This document shows positions 36,496-44,066 of a DNA stretch of 64,000 nucleotides, piece by piece. The stretch's first letter is position 1. Each line of letters opens with the position of its first letter. The translations under genes and the position numbers were made by a program. This DNA comes from Candidatus Aquidulcis sp. (GTDB taxonomy: Bacteria > Chloroflexota > Anaerolineae > UBA4142). The stretch spans positions 1 through 64,000 of the forward strand of contig DYJA01000008.1 in assembly GCA_020723345.1 (NCBI GenBank), in the 5' to 3' direction. The notes under the pieces were generated by a model that made no database searches, was not told the origin of the DNA, and was given only the letters and a program-made list of their open reading frames with translations.

Positions 36496-36524
36496 TTGAC
36501 ATCCCCCTTTCGATCGGATAGAAT
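36496..36524 (+). promoter_or_regulatory. Strong predicted promoter for the YeeE/YedE gene
   Basis: TTGACA (36496-36501), a 17-base spacer and TAGAAT (36519-36524). The GTG at 36531 lies six bases after the -10 box, so the mRNA would begin at this GTG. The element supports translation from upstream of the in-frame TGA. Confidence 0.75.
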
Positions 36525-36530
36525 GAACCC

Positions 36531-37496
36531 GTGAACGCAATACTTTTCGGCGCGCTCGTCGGCGCGCTGTTTGGATATGTGTCGCAGCGTGGTCGCTTTT
36601 GAATGTTGTCCGCCTTTTTCGAGGTGATCACCGGTCGTGCGCCGGACACGTTGCGCGCGTACTTGCTCGCGGTGCTTGTGGAAATGCTCGCGGTCAACGC
36701 GTTCATCGAATTTGGCGGCGTCGAAATTCCGTACTCGCATTTCTTCGGACTGGCGACCGCGCTCGGCGGATTCGCGCTCGGACTCGGCATGGTGTTGGCG
36801 ATGGGCTGCGCGGGTTCGGTTTTTTATCGCGCGGGCGAAGGCAAATTCGACTACGTCGTCGTCATCGCCGCGTACGGCTTGAGCGCGTGGCTCACTGCCA
36901 ATTGGCTCGTCGCGCCGATCCGGCAATTCCTCGGCGGCGAAGGAATTCGCATGGCGTTGCCGCGCGCGCTCGGTTTGGATCGTTGGATCACGATCGCGGT
37001 GATTGTGCTGCTCGCGCTCTTGTGGTTCCTCCGCGACCGGCATCGCCTTGCAATGATGGAAAGTTGGAGCTCGCTGCGGACAGGCATCGCGCTCGGCGTC
37101 GTCGGCGCGCTCGCGTGGATCACGTCGACGGTGATCGGTCAGCCGTCGGGCTTGGGGACCGTCGAAGGGAGCGCGAACATCGCCGAGTTGATTCTGCGCG
37201 CCGATCTGTCCGCGCTCGATTGGCATTTCTTTCTCGTCGTCGCGATTCCGCTTGGATCGTACGTCGCGAGCGTGCGGCGCGGCAAATCGCCCGCGCTGCC
37301 GGTGAAATCGAAGCGCATTCCGCAGGCGATGCTCGGCGGCGCGTTCATGGGGGTTGGCGCGACGATTGCGGGCGGCGACAATATTTTTCACGGACTCGCC
37401 GGCGTCCCGATTCTCGCGCTGAGCAGCATCGTCGTGATGATTTTTGTTTTTGCGGGCGTGTGGGTGGGAATCAAACTCAAATGGCTTGGAACGTAG
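36531..37496 (+). CDS. YeeE/YedE-family transporter, candidate selenoprotein (TGA = Sec24)
   Basis: Reading from GTG 36531 gives 321 residues if the TGA at 36600-36602 is decoded. The frame reads GALFGYVSQRGRF, then TGA, then MLSAFFEVITGRAPDTLRAY. In this family that position is a conserved Cys (QRGRFCM). The second conserved Cys is present in LGMVLAMGCAGSVFYRAGEG (residue 93). Spacing between the two equals the Cys22-Cys91 pair I recall for the thiosulfate importer TsuA (YeeE). About nine membrane helices are predicted. The third conserved Cys region reads GATIAGGDNIFHGL, with Asp283. No ribosome site precedes ATG 36603. A pseudogene or sequencing error remains possible. Confidence 0.72.
36607..36648 (+). 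promoter_or_regulatory. Candidate bacterial SECIS hairpin
   Basis: Downstream of the TGA, TGTCCG (36607-36612) can pair with CGGACA (36643-36648). Inside, CGA-GGT (36620-36625) pairs with ACC and TCG (36630-36637) across a two-base bulge. This leaves the loop GATC, whose first base is G, 23 bases after the TGA. Bacterial SECIS elements have a G near the start of the apical loop at about this distance. Drawn by eye; not folded by program. Confidence 0.45.
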
Positions 37497-37497
37497 C

Positions 37498-37550
37498 GTG
37501 ATACGTGATGCGTGTTGCGTGGACGGAGCACGCATCACGCATCACGATCC
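37498..37550. repeat. GTGATGCGTGTTGCGTGG-type hairpin
   Basis: GTGATACGTGATGCGTGTTG is mirrored by CACGCATCACGCATCACG. It separates the YeeE gene from the UPF0182 gene. Confidence 0.65.
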
Positions 37551-37561
37551 TGGAGGTTACA

Positions 37562-40333
37562 ATGGCTTATTATCGCGGCAAACGCGGCGGAGAGGCAACA
37601 CCAACCGTCGATTGGGACGATGTGTTTCGCCGCCAGCCGCCAAATCTGCGCCGACCGGTCTTGTTCGTCACGGCGTTCTTTTTGCTCTGGCTGATCTTTT
37701 CGATTGCGCCGCGCCTGTACACCGATTATCGTTGGTTCGAGGAAGTCGGGTACACGTCGGTCTTTACGACGGAATGGAGCGCGCGCCTCGCGATCTTTTT
37801 CGGCGCGGCAATCGTGTTTTTCGTTTTCTATCTGATCAACATCGCGATGGCGCGCCGCCTCACGCCGCGCGTCACCGATGAATCGTCGCGCTGGGCGCAG
37901 GTTGCCGCGTTCGCGGGCAAGTCAATCACGTTCTTGCTCGCCGCGGCGGGCTTGTTCCTCGCGTTCATCGTCGGCGCGCTCGCGCAAAACAATTGGCTCA
38001 CGTTCTTGCGCTACGCCAGCGCCGCGCCGTTCGGCGTGAGCGATCCGATCTTCAATCAAGACGTCGCGTTCTATGTTTTCACGCTGCCCGTCTACCGTTT
38101 TCTTGTTAGTTGGGGCGGCGGCGCGATCGTTCTCGCCGCGCTCGCGACGGGCGCGACGTACTTGATGGGACTCGGGCGCATCCAGTGGACGAACGCGGTC
38201 AAAGCGCATTTGTCGTTTCTCGGTTTTCTGTTTCTGCTGATCAACGCGTGGAGTTACCAACTCGACAAGTACGAACTCGTTTACTCGGCGCGCGGCGTCG
38301 TCTTTGGCGCGAGTTATACCGACGTGAACGCGCAAATCCCCGCGTACAACGTTCTCTCGATTCTCGCCGCCGCGCTCGCGGTGCTGCTGCTCGTCAACGT
38401 GTTCGTCCGCGCGCTCAAAGCGATCGGGCTGGCGGTTGCGTTATGGATTCTCGCGGCGGTCGTGTTGAGCGAATTCTATCCTGGGTTCGTGCAGAATTTC
38501 GAAGTCAAGCCGAACGAATTTTCAAAGGAAGAGCCGTACATCAAATACAACATCGCGCTGACGCGCCAGGCGTACGCGCTCGACGCGATTCAGGACGCGC
38601 CGTACCCCGCCGACGACGCGCCGTCGCCCGCCGACATTCAGCGCAACGCGGACACGGTCAACAACATTCGCCTGCAAGATTATCGTCCGCTCTTGCAAAC
38701 GTACAATCAAATTCAATCGATCCGCACGTATTACGATTTCAGTGACGTGGACATCGACCGTTACACCATCGACGGCAAATATCGCCAGGTGATGATCAGC
38801 GCGCGCGAACTCGCGACGCAAAAATTGTCGGACAAGGCGCAAACCTGGGTCAACCTGCATCTTGTTTACACGCACGGCTACGGCGTCGCGGTCAGTCCCG
38901 TCAACGAATTCACGCCCGACGGTTTGCCGAGTCTGCTCGTCAAAGATATTCCGCCGACTGGATCGATCCCGGTGACGCGTCCGCAAATTTATTTCGGCGA
39001 AGAGACGACGAGTTACGTCTTCGTCAAGACGCGCGAAAAAGAATTCGATTACCCCAAGGGCGACGAAAACGCGTTCACAATGTACGAAGGGACGGGCGGC
39101 GTGCCTGTTGCATCGTACTGGGATCGCTTGATGTTCTCGCTGCGCTTTGGCGACATGAATATTTTGCTCACCGACGCGCTCACGGGCGACAGCCGCGTGA
39201 TGTTCAATCGTCAGATTCAGACGCGCGTCAAACGCATCGCGCCGTTCTTGACGCTCGACAATGATCCGTACCCCGTGATCGCCGACGGCAAAATCGTGTG
39301 GATTCAGGACGCGTACACGACGACGGAGCGCTTTCCGTACAGCGAGCCGTCGAGAAATAACCTGAACTACATTCGCAACTCGGTGAAAATCGCGATTGAT
39401 GCGTACGACGGCGCGACGACGTTTTACATTGCGGAACCCGATGAGCCGATCCTGAAAGCGTATCGCGCGATCTTCCCCGCGCTCTTCAAAGCGATGGAGC
39501 AGTTGCCCGCGTCGCTGCGCGATCATCTGCGCTATCCCGAAGGACTTTTTTCGACGCAGGCGGCAATGTATCAGACATATCACATGCAAGACCCGCTCGT
39601 CTTTTACAACAAGGAAGACTTGTGGACGGTGCCGAACGAATCGGCGGGCGGTCAGCCGAACGCGATGGAGCCGTACTATGTGATCATGCGTTTGCCCGGC
39701 GATCCAAAGGAAGAGTTTATGCTGATGCTGCCGTTCACGCCTGCGAAACGCCAGAACATGGTCGCGTGGATGTCGGCGAAGAGCGACGGTGCGGATTACG
39801 GCAAGCGGCTCGTCTATCGTTTTCCGAAAGACAAACTCGTTTACGGTCCCGAACAAATTCACGCGCGCTTGAATCAAGACCCCGTGATCTCGTCGCAACT
39901 GACGCTGCTCAATCAGCGCGGCAGCCGCATCGTGTGGGGCAACTTGCTCGTCATCCCGATTGAGAAATCGCTGCTGTACATCCAGCCGATGTACTTGCTC
40001 GCGGAACAGTCGCAGATTCCGCAACTCAAGCGCGTCGTCGTCGCAACGTCGAACAATATCGCGATGGAAGCGACGCTCGGCGACGCGCTCGCGCGCGTTT
40101 TCGGCGCAAGCACCGCGCCCGTCGTGACATCGCCAACGACGACAACCACCGGCGCGCCGACGACGAGCGCGCCGACCAGCGCGAACGTCAACGCGCTGAT
40201 CAAAGAGGCGAACGATCACTACACGCGCGCGCAAGACGCGCTCAAGACGAGCGATTGGGCGACGTACGGGAAAGAGATGCAGGCGTTACAACAAACGCTG
40301 GATCAATTGATGAAAGCGACGGGGCAGAAGTAG
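37562..40333 (+). CDS. UPF0182 (COG1615) large membrane protein
   Basis: This 923-residue protein has about seven N-terminal membrane helices (up to about residue 320) and a long extracytoplasmic domain. The domain contains family signatures FEVKPNEFSKEEPYIKYNI, YHMQDPLVFYNKEDLW and RQNMVAWMSAKSDG. The C-terminus is a Thr/Pro linker plus a short helical domain. The family occurs in Actinobacteria, Cyanobacteria and Chloroflexota and has no established function. The start ATG 37562 is behind GGAGG. Confidence 0.93.
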   Translation: MAYYRGKRGGEATPTVDWDDVFRRQPPNLRRPVLFVTAFFLLWLIFSIAPRLYTDYRWFEEVGYTSVFTTEWSARLAIFFGAAIVFFVFYLINIAMARRLTPRVTDESSRWAQVAAFAGKSITFLLAAAGLFLAFIVGALAQNNWLTFLRYASAAPFGVSDPIFNQDVAFYVFTLPVYRFLVSWGGGAIVLAALATGATYLMGLGRIQWTNAVKAHLSFLGFLFLLINAWSYQLDKYELVYSARGVVFGASYTDVNAQIPAYNVLSILAAALAVLLLVNVFVRALKAIGLAVALWILAAVVLSEFYPGFVQNFEVKPNEFSKEEPYIKYNIALTRQAYALDAIQDAPYPADDAPSPADIQRNADTVNNIRLQDYRPLLQTYNQIQSIRTYYDFSDVDIDRYTIDGKYRQVMISARELATQKLSDKAQTWVNLHLVYTHGYGVAVSPVNEFTPDGLPSLLVKDIPPTGSIPVTRPQIYFGEETTSYVFVKTREKEFDYPKGDENAFTMYEGTGGVPVASYWDRLMFSLRFGDMNILLTDALTGDSRVMFNRQIQTRVKRIAPFLTLDNDPYPVIADGKIVWIQDAYTTTERFPYSEPSRNNLNYIRNSVKIAIDAYDGATTFYIAEPDEPILKAYRAIFPALFKAMEQLPASLRDHLRYPEGLFSTQAAMYQTYHMQDPLVFYNKEDLWTVPNESAGGQPNAMEPYYVIMRLPGDPKEEFMLMLPFTPAKRQNMVAWMSAKSDGADYGKRLVYRFPKDKLVYGPEQIHARLNQDPVISSQLTLLNQRGSRIVWGNLLVIPIEKSLLYIQPMYLLAEQSQIPQLKRVVVATSNNIAMEATLGDALARVFGASTAPVVTSPTTTTTGAPTTSAPTSANVNALIKEANDHYTRAQDALKTSDWATYGKEMQALQQTLDQLMKATGQK

Positions 40334-40375
40334 TCAATCAGTCAACTGGTCAATTGGTCAATCAGTGGGTCGAGA
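40332..40375. repeat. GTCAATCAGTCAACTGG repeat
   Basis: Words GTCAATCAGTCAACTGGTCA of the same family as 6061, 6799 and 8427. It directly follows the UPF0182 stop. Confidence 0.5.
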
Positions 40376-40402
40376 GGTGCAGAACTTTTCGACCCATTTC
40401 GT

Positions 40403-40431
40403 TTGACGGCGCGGTGATTTTCTTGTAGAAT
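40403..40431 (+). promoter_or_regulatory. Predicted promoter for the DUF2442 gene
   Basis: TTGACG (40403-40408), 17 bases, TAGAAT (40426-40431). Confidence 0.6.
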
Positions 40432-40454
40432 CGGGGCAACAGTGAGAATGCCCT

Positions 40455-40712
40455 ATGAGTCCTCGCGTATTCAAAGCGTACGATATTCCATATCCCGCAT
40501 CGGCGTACACTTTTCCACGCGAAGCACTGATCCACCGCGTCCAATTTGAACGCGACTACATCCGCGTCGAATTGACCGACGGACGAATACTTTCCATTCC
40601 ATTGAGGTGGATTCCAACTCTGCACAATGCCGAACCCGCCGAGCGCGAAAAATACGAGATCAGCCAGGATCGCAAGATGATCGTGTGGGACCCTACAAGT
40701 ACGGGCGATTGA
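40455..40712 (+). CDS. DUF2442-like protein
   Basis: This 85-residue protein has the DUF2442 pattern: IHRVQFERDYIRVELTDGRI, then SIPLRWIPTLHNAEPAEREK. It ends early (IVWDPTSTGD) without the usual DISVEGLL tail. The family often sits beside DUF4160 or toxin-antitoxin genes; no such partner is clear. Base composition is milder than that of the flanking genes. The same frame continues after its TGA into the next open frame. Confidence 0.75.
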   Translation: MSPRVFKAYDIPYPASAYTFPREALIHRVQFERDYIRVELTDGRILSIPLRWIPTLHNAEPAEREKYEISQDRKMIVWDPTSTGD

Positions 40713-40745
40713 TGCTGCGCGCAGGGGCGGTTTACGACGCGGGAC

Positions 40746-41102
40746 ATGTGGGAGGGTGACTACGATGCACCGTTGTCGTTGAATCATCGAAATTATGTCC
40801 AAGCCAAGCCAGCGAATTTCCCAGACCCGTCGGGGAGGCGCACGAGTGGCATAGGTAATGACAAAATCTGGGCGGGACTCAATAACGATTACAGTGGTTG
40901 GCATCTGATCGCAGAAGGCTTGAACGAAGACGGGCAAGAATGTCAGCAAAACTGGAACAAGGGAGAGGCAGCTTGGCAACGTGGCGACGATGGGCGAGCA
41001 ATTGCTTGGCGTTCTGGCTTTACCAGCGCAGTAGTGCGTGCCGCAGAATGGGTCAATGACAACAATCGGGACTGGGATATTCCTCCACAATCGCGACGAT
41101 GA
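40746..41102 (+). CDS. Hypothetical protein, in frame with the preceding gene
   Basis: A 118-residue frame has balanced composition (many Trp, Asn, Asp), for example NDKIWAGLNNDYSGWHLIAE and AIAWRSGFTSAVVRAAEWVN. I recognise no domain. It starts at ATG 40746 with GGGGCGG at long spacing. It is in the same frame as the DUF2442 gene, separated by one TGA and eleven codons, so both could be parts of one former gene. Its end overlaps the 3' end of the M20 peptidase gene on the other strand. Confidence 0.4.
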   Translation: MWEGDYDAPLSLNHRNYVQAKPANFPDPSGRRTSGIGNDKIWAGLNNDYSGWHLIAEGLNEDGQECQQNWNKGEAAWQRGDDGRAIAWRSGFTSAVVRAAEWVNDNNRDWDIPPQSRR

Positions 41103-42225
41103 GTTTGGCGAGTAGCGCGGTGCGCGGCACAATCGAATTCGCGTCGATGAATTCTTCGAGCGCGTTGTGCCCTCTGCCGCCGACAGGACCCAAGCCATCG
41201 AGCGTCGGCGCGCCGAGCGCCGCGGTGTAGTTGCCATCTGAGCCGCCGCCGGTCGCGACATCTTCGATCTCAAATCCAAGTTCGCGCGCGGCGCGCTTTG
41301 CCAATTCGACGAGGCGCGCGGTCGCTTCCGTTTTTTCCATCGGCGGATTGCTGATGCCGCCGCCCAACTCTGCCGTCGTCCCCGGCACGACAGCGCGCGC
41401 GAGAATTTCGCGCATCGCTTGTTCCAGCGGCGCGGCGTCCGCCGCGCGCAAAATTCGCACGTCCACGTCCGCGCTCGCGGATTCCGCGACGACATTCGTC
41501 TTCGTGCCGCCGCGCATGACGCCGACATTCACCGTCAAGCCCGGTCGAAAACCGTTCAACGCTTGAAACGCGATGACGTGCTGCGCGAGCGCGAGGTTCG
41601 CGTTCGCGCCCTTCTCCGGCTCGACTCCGGCGTGCGCCGCCTTGCCGCGCACCGTGATCGTGTAATGCCCGACGCCTTTGCGCGCGCTCACAATCGCGCC
41701 GCTCTCGCGCGCCGATTCGAGGACGAGCGCGGCAGTCGCGCCGCGCACGAATTCGGGATAAAGCGTGCGCGAGATCGGCGAGCCGACTTCTTCTTCGCTG
41801 TTGCAGAACAAACCGATCTCGGCAAAGTTGTCGAAACCGGATTGGACAATCGCGCGCGCGGCGTACAAGCCGCTCAACAATCCCGATTTCATATCGTTGA
41901 CGCCGGGACCCTTGAGGCGCGAGCCCAGTTTGTGGAACGGGAGTTGCGCGGCGGTGCCGTCGGAATAAACTGTGTCCATGTGTCCGACCATCACGACGCG
42001 CGCGCGCCCTCGTCCTTTCCATCGCGCGTACACCATATCGCCAAACTTGTCTTGCGGAAAATCGACGACCTCCGCGCCGAACGCGCGCGTGCGTTCGCGC
42101 ATGACGCGCGCGACCGCGTCCACGCCGGCTTTGTTGTGCGTGCCGCAATCGGTGTTGACGAGCGTTTCGAGATCGCGGAGATAGTCGGGAAGCATCGCGG
42201 CGATGCTGGCTTGAAAATCAGTCAT
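41053..42225 (-). CDS. M20-family metallopeptidase (glutamate carboxypeptidase-like)
   Basis: This 390-residue dizinc peptidase resembles carboxypeptidase G2. Metal and catalytic residues are visible: VVMVGHMDTVYSDG (His, catalytic Asp), GVNDMKSG (bridging Asp), FCNSEEEVGS (Glu pair) and the terminal GGRGHNALEEF His. The dimerisation lid is in the middle (GKAAHAGVEPEKGANANLAL). It likely removes C-terminal Glu or releases small amino acid conjugates. I chose ATG 42225. The upstream codons are tRNA and repeat sequence. Confidence 0.92.
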   Translation of the reverse strand: MTDFQASIAAMLPDYLRDLETLVNTDCGTHNKAGVDAVARVMRERTRAFGAEVVDFPQDKFGDMVYARWKGRGRARVVMVGHMDTVYSDGTAAQLPFHKLGSRLKGPGVNDMKSGLLSGLYAARAIVQSGFDNFAEIGLFCNSEEEVGSPISRTLYPEFVRGATAALVLESARESGAIVSARKGVGHYTITVRGKAAHAGVEPEKGANANLALAQHVIAFQALNGFRPGLTVNVGVMRGGTKTNVVAESASADVDVRILRAADAAPLEQAMREILARAVVPGTTAELGGGISNPPMEKTEATARLVELAKRAARELGFEIEDVATGGGSDGNYTAALGAPTLDGLGPVGGRGHNALEEFIDANSIVPRTALLAKLIVAIVEEYPSPDCCH

Positions 42226-42240
42226 GGGTTTACTCCAAGG

Positions 42241-42314
42241 GTAAGGGCGAAGCATTTTTCTGATCCTTCGCCTTCGCGACACTCCGCTCAGGATGAAAAA
42301 TGCTTCGCCCCTAC
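42241..42314. repeat. GCGAAGCATTTTTC inverted repeat
   Basis: GTAAGGGCGAAGCATTTTTC is mirrored by GATGAAAAATGCTTCGCCCC. Second copy of the family seen at 11619. Confidence 0.75.
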
Positions 42315-42342
42315 AACACGATCGAAAATCTGCAATTCTCTG

Positions 42343-42414
42343 TGGGCCCGGCTGGATTCGAACCAGCAACCCACGCCTTATGAGGGCGCTGCTCTGCCAT
42401 TGAGCTACGGGCCC
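42343..42414 (-). tRNA. tRNA with CAT anticodon (Met or Ile2)
   Basis: Acceptor GGGCCCG pairs with CGGGCCC. D-stem GCTC/GAGC, anticodon stem GCGCC/GGCGT, loop CTCATAA and T-loop TTCGAAT are complete. CCA is not encoded. Elongator Met and lysidine-modified Ile cannot be separated by eye. Confidence 0.92.
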
Positions 42415-42422
42415 CGGCGGAA

Positions 42423-42495
42423 AAAGATGAAAGAGGAAAGATGATAGATGAAAGACGCATTCCCTTTCATCTTTCACCTCTCATCTATCCTCTTT
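42423..42495. repeat. AAAGATGATAGATGAAAG-type hairpin between tRNAs
   Basis: AAAGATGAAAGAGGAAAGAT is mirrored by ATCTTTCACCTCTCATCTAT. It lies between two cotranscribed tRNA genes. Confidence 0.6.
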
Positions 42496-42503
42496 TCCGT
42501 CAG

Positions 42504-42575
42504 AGCGGGAGACCGGGTTCGAACCGGCAACGTCCACCTTGGAAGGGTGGCATTCTGCCATTGAATTACTCCCGC
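42504..42575 (-). tRNA. tRNA-Gly (TCC)
   Basis: Acceptor GCGGGAG/CTCCCGC, anticodon stem CCACC/GGTGG with loop CTTCCAA giving TCC, and T-arm with GGTTCGAACCC. CCA is not encoded. Confidence 0.95.
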
Positions 42576-42593
42576 GCAATTAAATGTATCGAG

Positions 42594-42666
42594 TCGGGGC
42601 GAATGGACTTGAACCATCGACCTCAGCGTCCCGAACGCTGCGCGCTACCAACTGCGCTACGCCCCG
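42594..42666 (-). tRNA. tRNA-Pro (CGG)
   Basis: Acceptor CGGGGCG/CGCCCCG, anticodon stem CAGCG/CGCTG with loop TTCGGGA giving CGG, T-loop GGTTCAAGTCC. It is first in a three-tRNA minus-strand unit. Confidence 0.95.
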
Positions 42667-42678
42667 TTTGCGAAACGC

Positions 42679-42706
42679 ATTATACACCGATTCGCGGATT
42701 TTGCAA
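42679..42706 (-). promoter_or_regulatory. Predicted promoter of the Pro-Gly-CAT tRNA unit
   Basis: On the minus strand: TTGCAA (42706-42701), 16 bases, TATAAT (42684-42679), then twelve bases to the tRNA-Pro. Confidence 0.65.
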
Positions 42707-42743
42707 AACGCGCTTTTAGTGGTACCTGCAACGCGAATGGCAA

Positions 42744-42806
42744 CTGCAGAGAACACAGAGAAAAAACCATAACCCCTGCGCTCTCTGCGCCTCTGCGGCA
42801 GAATTT
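42744..42806. repeat. GCAGAGAACACAGAG hairpin repeat
   Basis: CTGCAGAGAACACAGAGAAA is mirrored by CTCTCTGCGCCTCTGCGGCA. A second copy lies at 50817-50884. Confidence 0.65.
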
Positions 42807-42817
42807 AGAAGCCGCGA

Positions 42818-42845
42818 TTGACAGCGCGCGTAATCCGGCTAGAAT
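42818..42845 (+). promoter_or_regulatory. Predicted promoter for the HD gene
   Basis: TTGACA (42818-42823), 16 bases, TAGAAT (42840-42845). Confidence 0.65.
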
Positions 42846-42860
42846 GACGCGCGGAGGTAA

Positions 42861-43445
42861 ATGATGAGCCAACGCGCGAATTATTTGAACGAGGTCGGCA
42901 TGTTGAATCGCACGCCGCGCAGCGGATTTGCGTTTCTCGGTTCCGGCGCGCAATCGGTCGCCGAGCATATCCATCGCATGATGCACATCGCGTTCGTGCT
43001 GGCGCGCCTGAGCGACGAAAAAGTTGACGAACTGCGCCTGCTGCACCTCGTTCTCTTTCACGATCTGCCGGAAGCGCGCACGAGCGATCACAATTACGTG
43101 AATCGCCGGTACGTGATCGAGGACATGGAAAAAGTTTTGGACGATGGCGCGCGCGAATGGGTCAACGGCGACGAAATTGTCGCGTTGATTCGTGAATTCG
43201 AAGCCGGTGAAACACCCGAAGCGCGCCTCGCCAAAGACGCCGATCAACTCGAATTGCTGTTGATGCTCAAACAGCAAGCCGATCTCGGCAAGCCGCACGT
43301 GGACGAATGGATCACACCGCTGCTCGCGCGCTTGAAAAGCGCGCCGGGCAAACGGCTCGCGGACGAGATTCTCGCGACGCGCTGGGACGCGTGGTGGTTC
43401 GACGACAAACGCGATCCGCATTGGGTCGAGGGGAAAAAACGCTGA
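42861..43445 (+). CDS. HD-superfamily hydrolase (YfbR-like)
   Basis: This 194-residue cytosolic phosphohydrolase is of the COG1896 type (deoxynucleotide 5'-phosphatases and relatives). The metal site is SVAEHIHRMMHIAFV (His), LVLFHDLPEARTSD (His-Asp) and AKDADQLELLLMLK (Asp). GGAGGT lies before ATG 42861 or 42864. It stands alone between tRNA units and has its own promoter. Confidence 0.9.
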   Translation: MMSQRANYLNEVGMLNRTPRSGFAFLGSGAQSVAEHIHRMMHIAFVLARLSDEKVDELRLLHLVLFHDLPEARTSDHNYVNRRYVIEDMEKVLDDGAREWVNGDEIVALIREFEAGETPEARLAKDADQLELLLMLKQQADLGKPHVDEWITPLLARLKSAPGKRLADEILATRWDAWWFDDKRDPHWVEGKKR

Positions 43446-43452
43446 GCCGAGT

Positions 43453-43480
43453 TTGACACGCGCGGCGATTTGTCTATAAT
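43453..43480 (+). promoter_or_regulatory. Consensus promoter of tRNA-Leu
   Basis: TTGACA (43453-43458), 16 bases, TATAAT (43475-43480), 19 bases before the tRNA 5' end. Confidence 0.85.
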
Positions 43481-43499
43481 GGGCATGCAGCCAAGCGAT

Positions 43500-43585
43500 G
43501 CCCCGGTGGCGGAATTGGCATACGCGGCAGTTTGAGGGGCTGTGTCCTTACGGACGTGAGAGTTCAAGTCTCTCCCGGGGCACCA
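43500..43585 (+). tRNA. tRNA-Leu (GAG)
   Basis: Acceptor GCCCCGG/CCGGGGC, class II long variable arm (GTCC/GGAC), anticodon loop TTGAGGG giving GAG, T-arm GAGAG/CTCTC. CCA is encoded, unlike in the other three tRNAs. Confidence 0.95.
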
Positions 43586-43591
43586 AAACAA

Positions 43592-43624
43592 AACACTCGG
43601 TTCAACACCGAGTGTTTTTGTTTG
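43592..43624 (+). terminator. Intrinsic terminator of tRNA-Leu
   Basis: AACACTCGG pairs with CCGAGTGTT, followed by TTTGTTTG, directly after the tRNA. Confidence 0.85.
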
Positions 43625-43665
43625 CGCTACCCCGACTGTTTATTTCTTCTATTTCCCGGCACTGC

Positions 43666-44052
43666 TCACTGTCCTGCCAGCGCGATCACTTCAATCTCGA
43701 CGCGCGCGTCTTTGGGCAGCCGCGCCACTTGCACTGTCGAACGCGCCGGAGGATTCGACGGAAAAAATTCCGCGTACACCGCGTTCATCTTTTGAAATTC
43801 GTTCATGTCGAGCAAAAAGACGGTCGTCTTGACGACGCGGCTGAGCGAAGTGCCGGCGGCTTCCAACACCGCCGCAAGATTTTGCAGCGTGCGCCGCGTC
43901 TCCGCTTCGATGCCGCCGCTGACGAGATTGCCGGTCGCGGGATCGAGCGCGGCTTGTCCCGCACAAAATACGAACTCGCCCACGCGAATCGCTTGCGAGT
44001 ACGGACCGATCGCTTTGGGCGCGTGGTCGGTGTGAATGACTTGACGATCCAT
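43666..44052 (-). CDS. ridA: RidA-family enamine/imine deaminase
   Basis: This 128-residue trimeric enzyme hydrolyses reactive enamines and imines made by PLP enzymes. It has the typical start HTDHAPKAIGPYSQAIRVGE. The active-site Arg is in PPARSTVQVARLPKDARVEI and the terminal Glu in EIEVIAL. I chose ATG 44052. It is 14 bp downstream of the zinc-ribbon gene and may share its transcript. Confidence 0.95.
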   Translation of the reverse strand: MDRQVIHTDHAPKAIGPYSQAIRVGEFVFCAGQAALDPATGNLVSGGIEAETRRTLQNLAAVLEAAGTSLSRVVKTTVFLLDMNEFQKMNAVYAEFFPSNPPARSTVQVARLPKDARVEIEVIALAGQ

Positions 44053-44066
44053 AATCCTCCTTTTCT

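Noticed and set aside
36603-37496. YeeE gene starting at ATG 36603
   Set aside because: It would lack the first membrane helix and conserved Cys position and has no ribosome site; promoter geometry favours GTG 36531.
40362-41528. Minus-strand frame covering the DUF2442 region
   Set aside because: It overlaps the M20 gene in another frame and has low-quality composition; the plus-strand reading is more protein-like.
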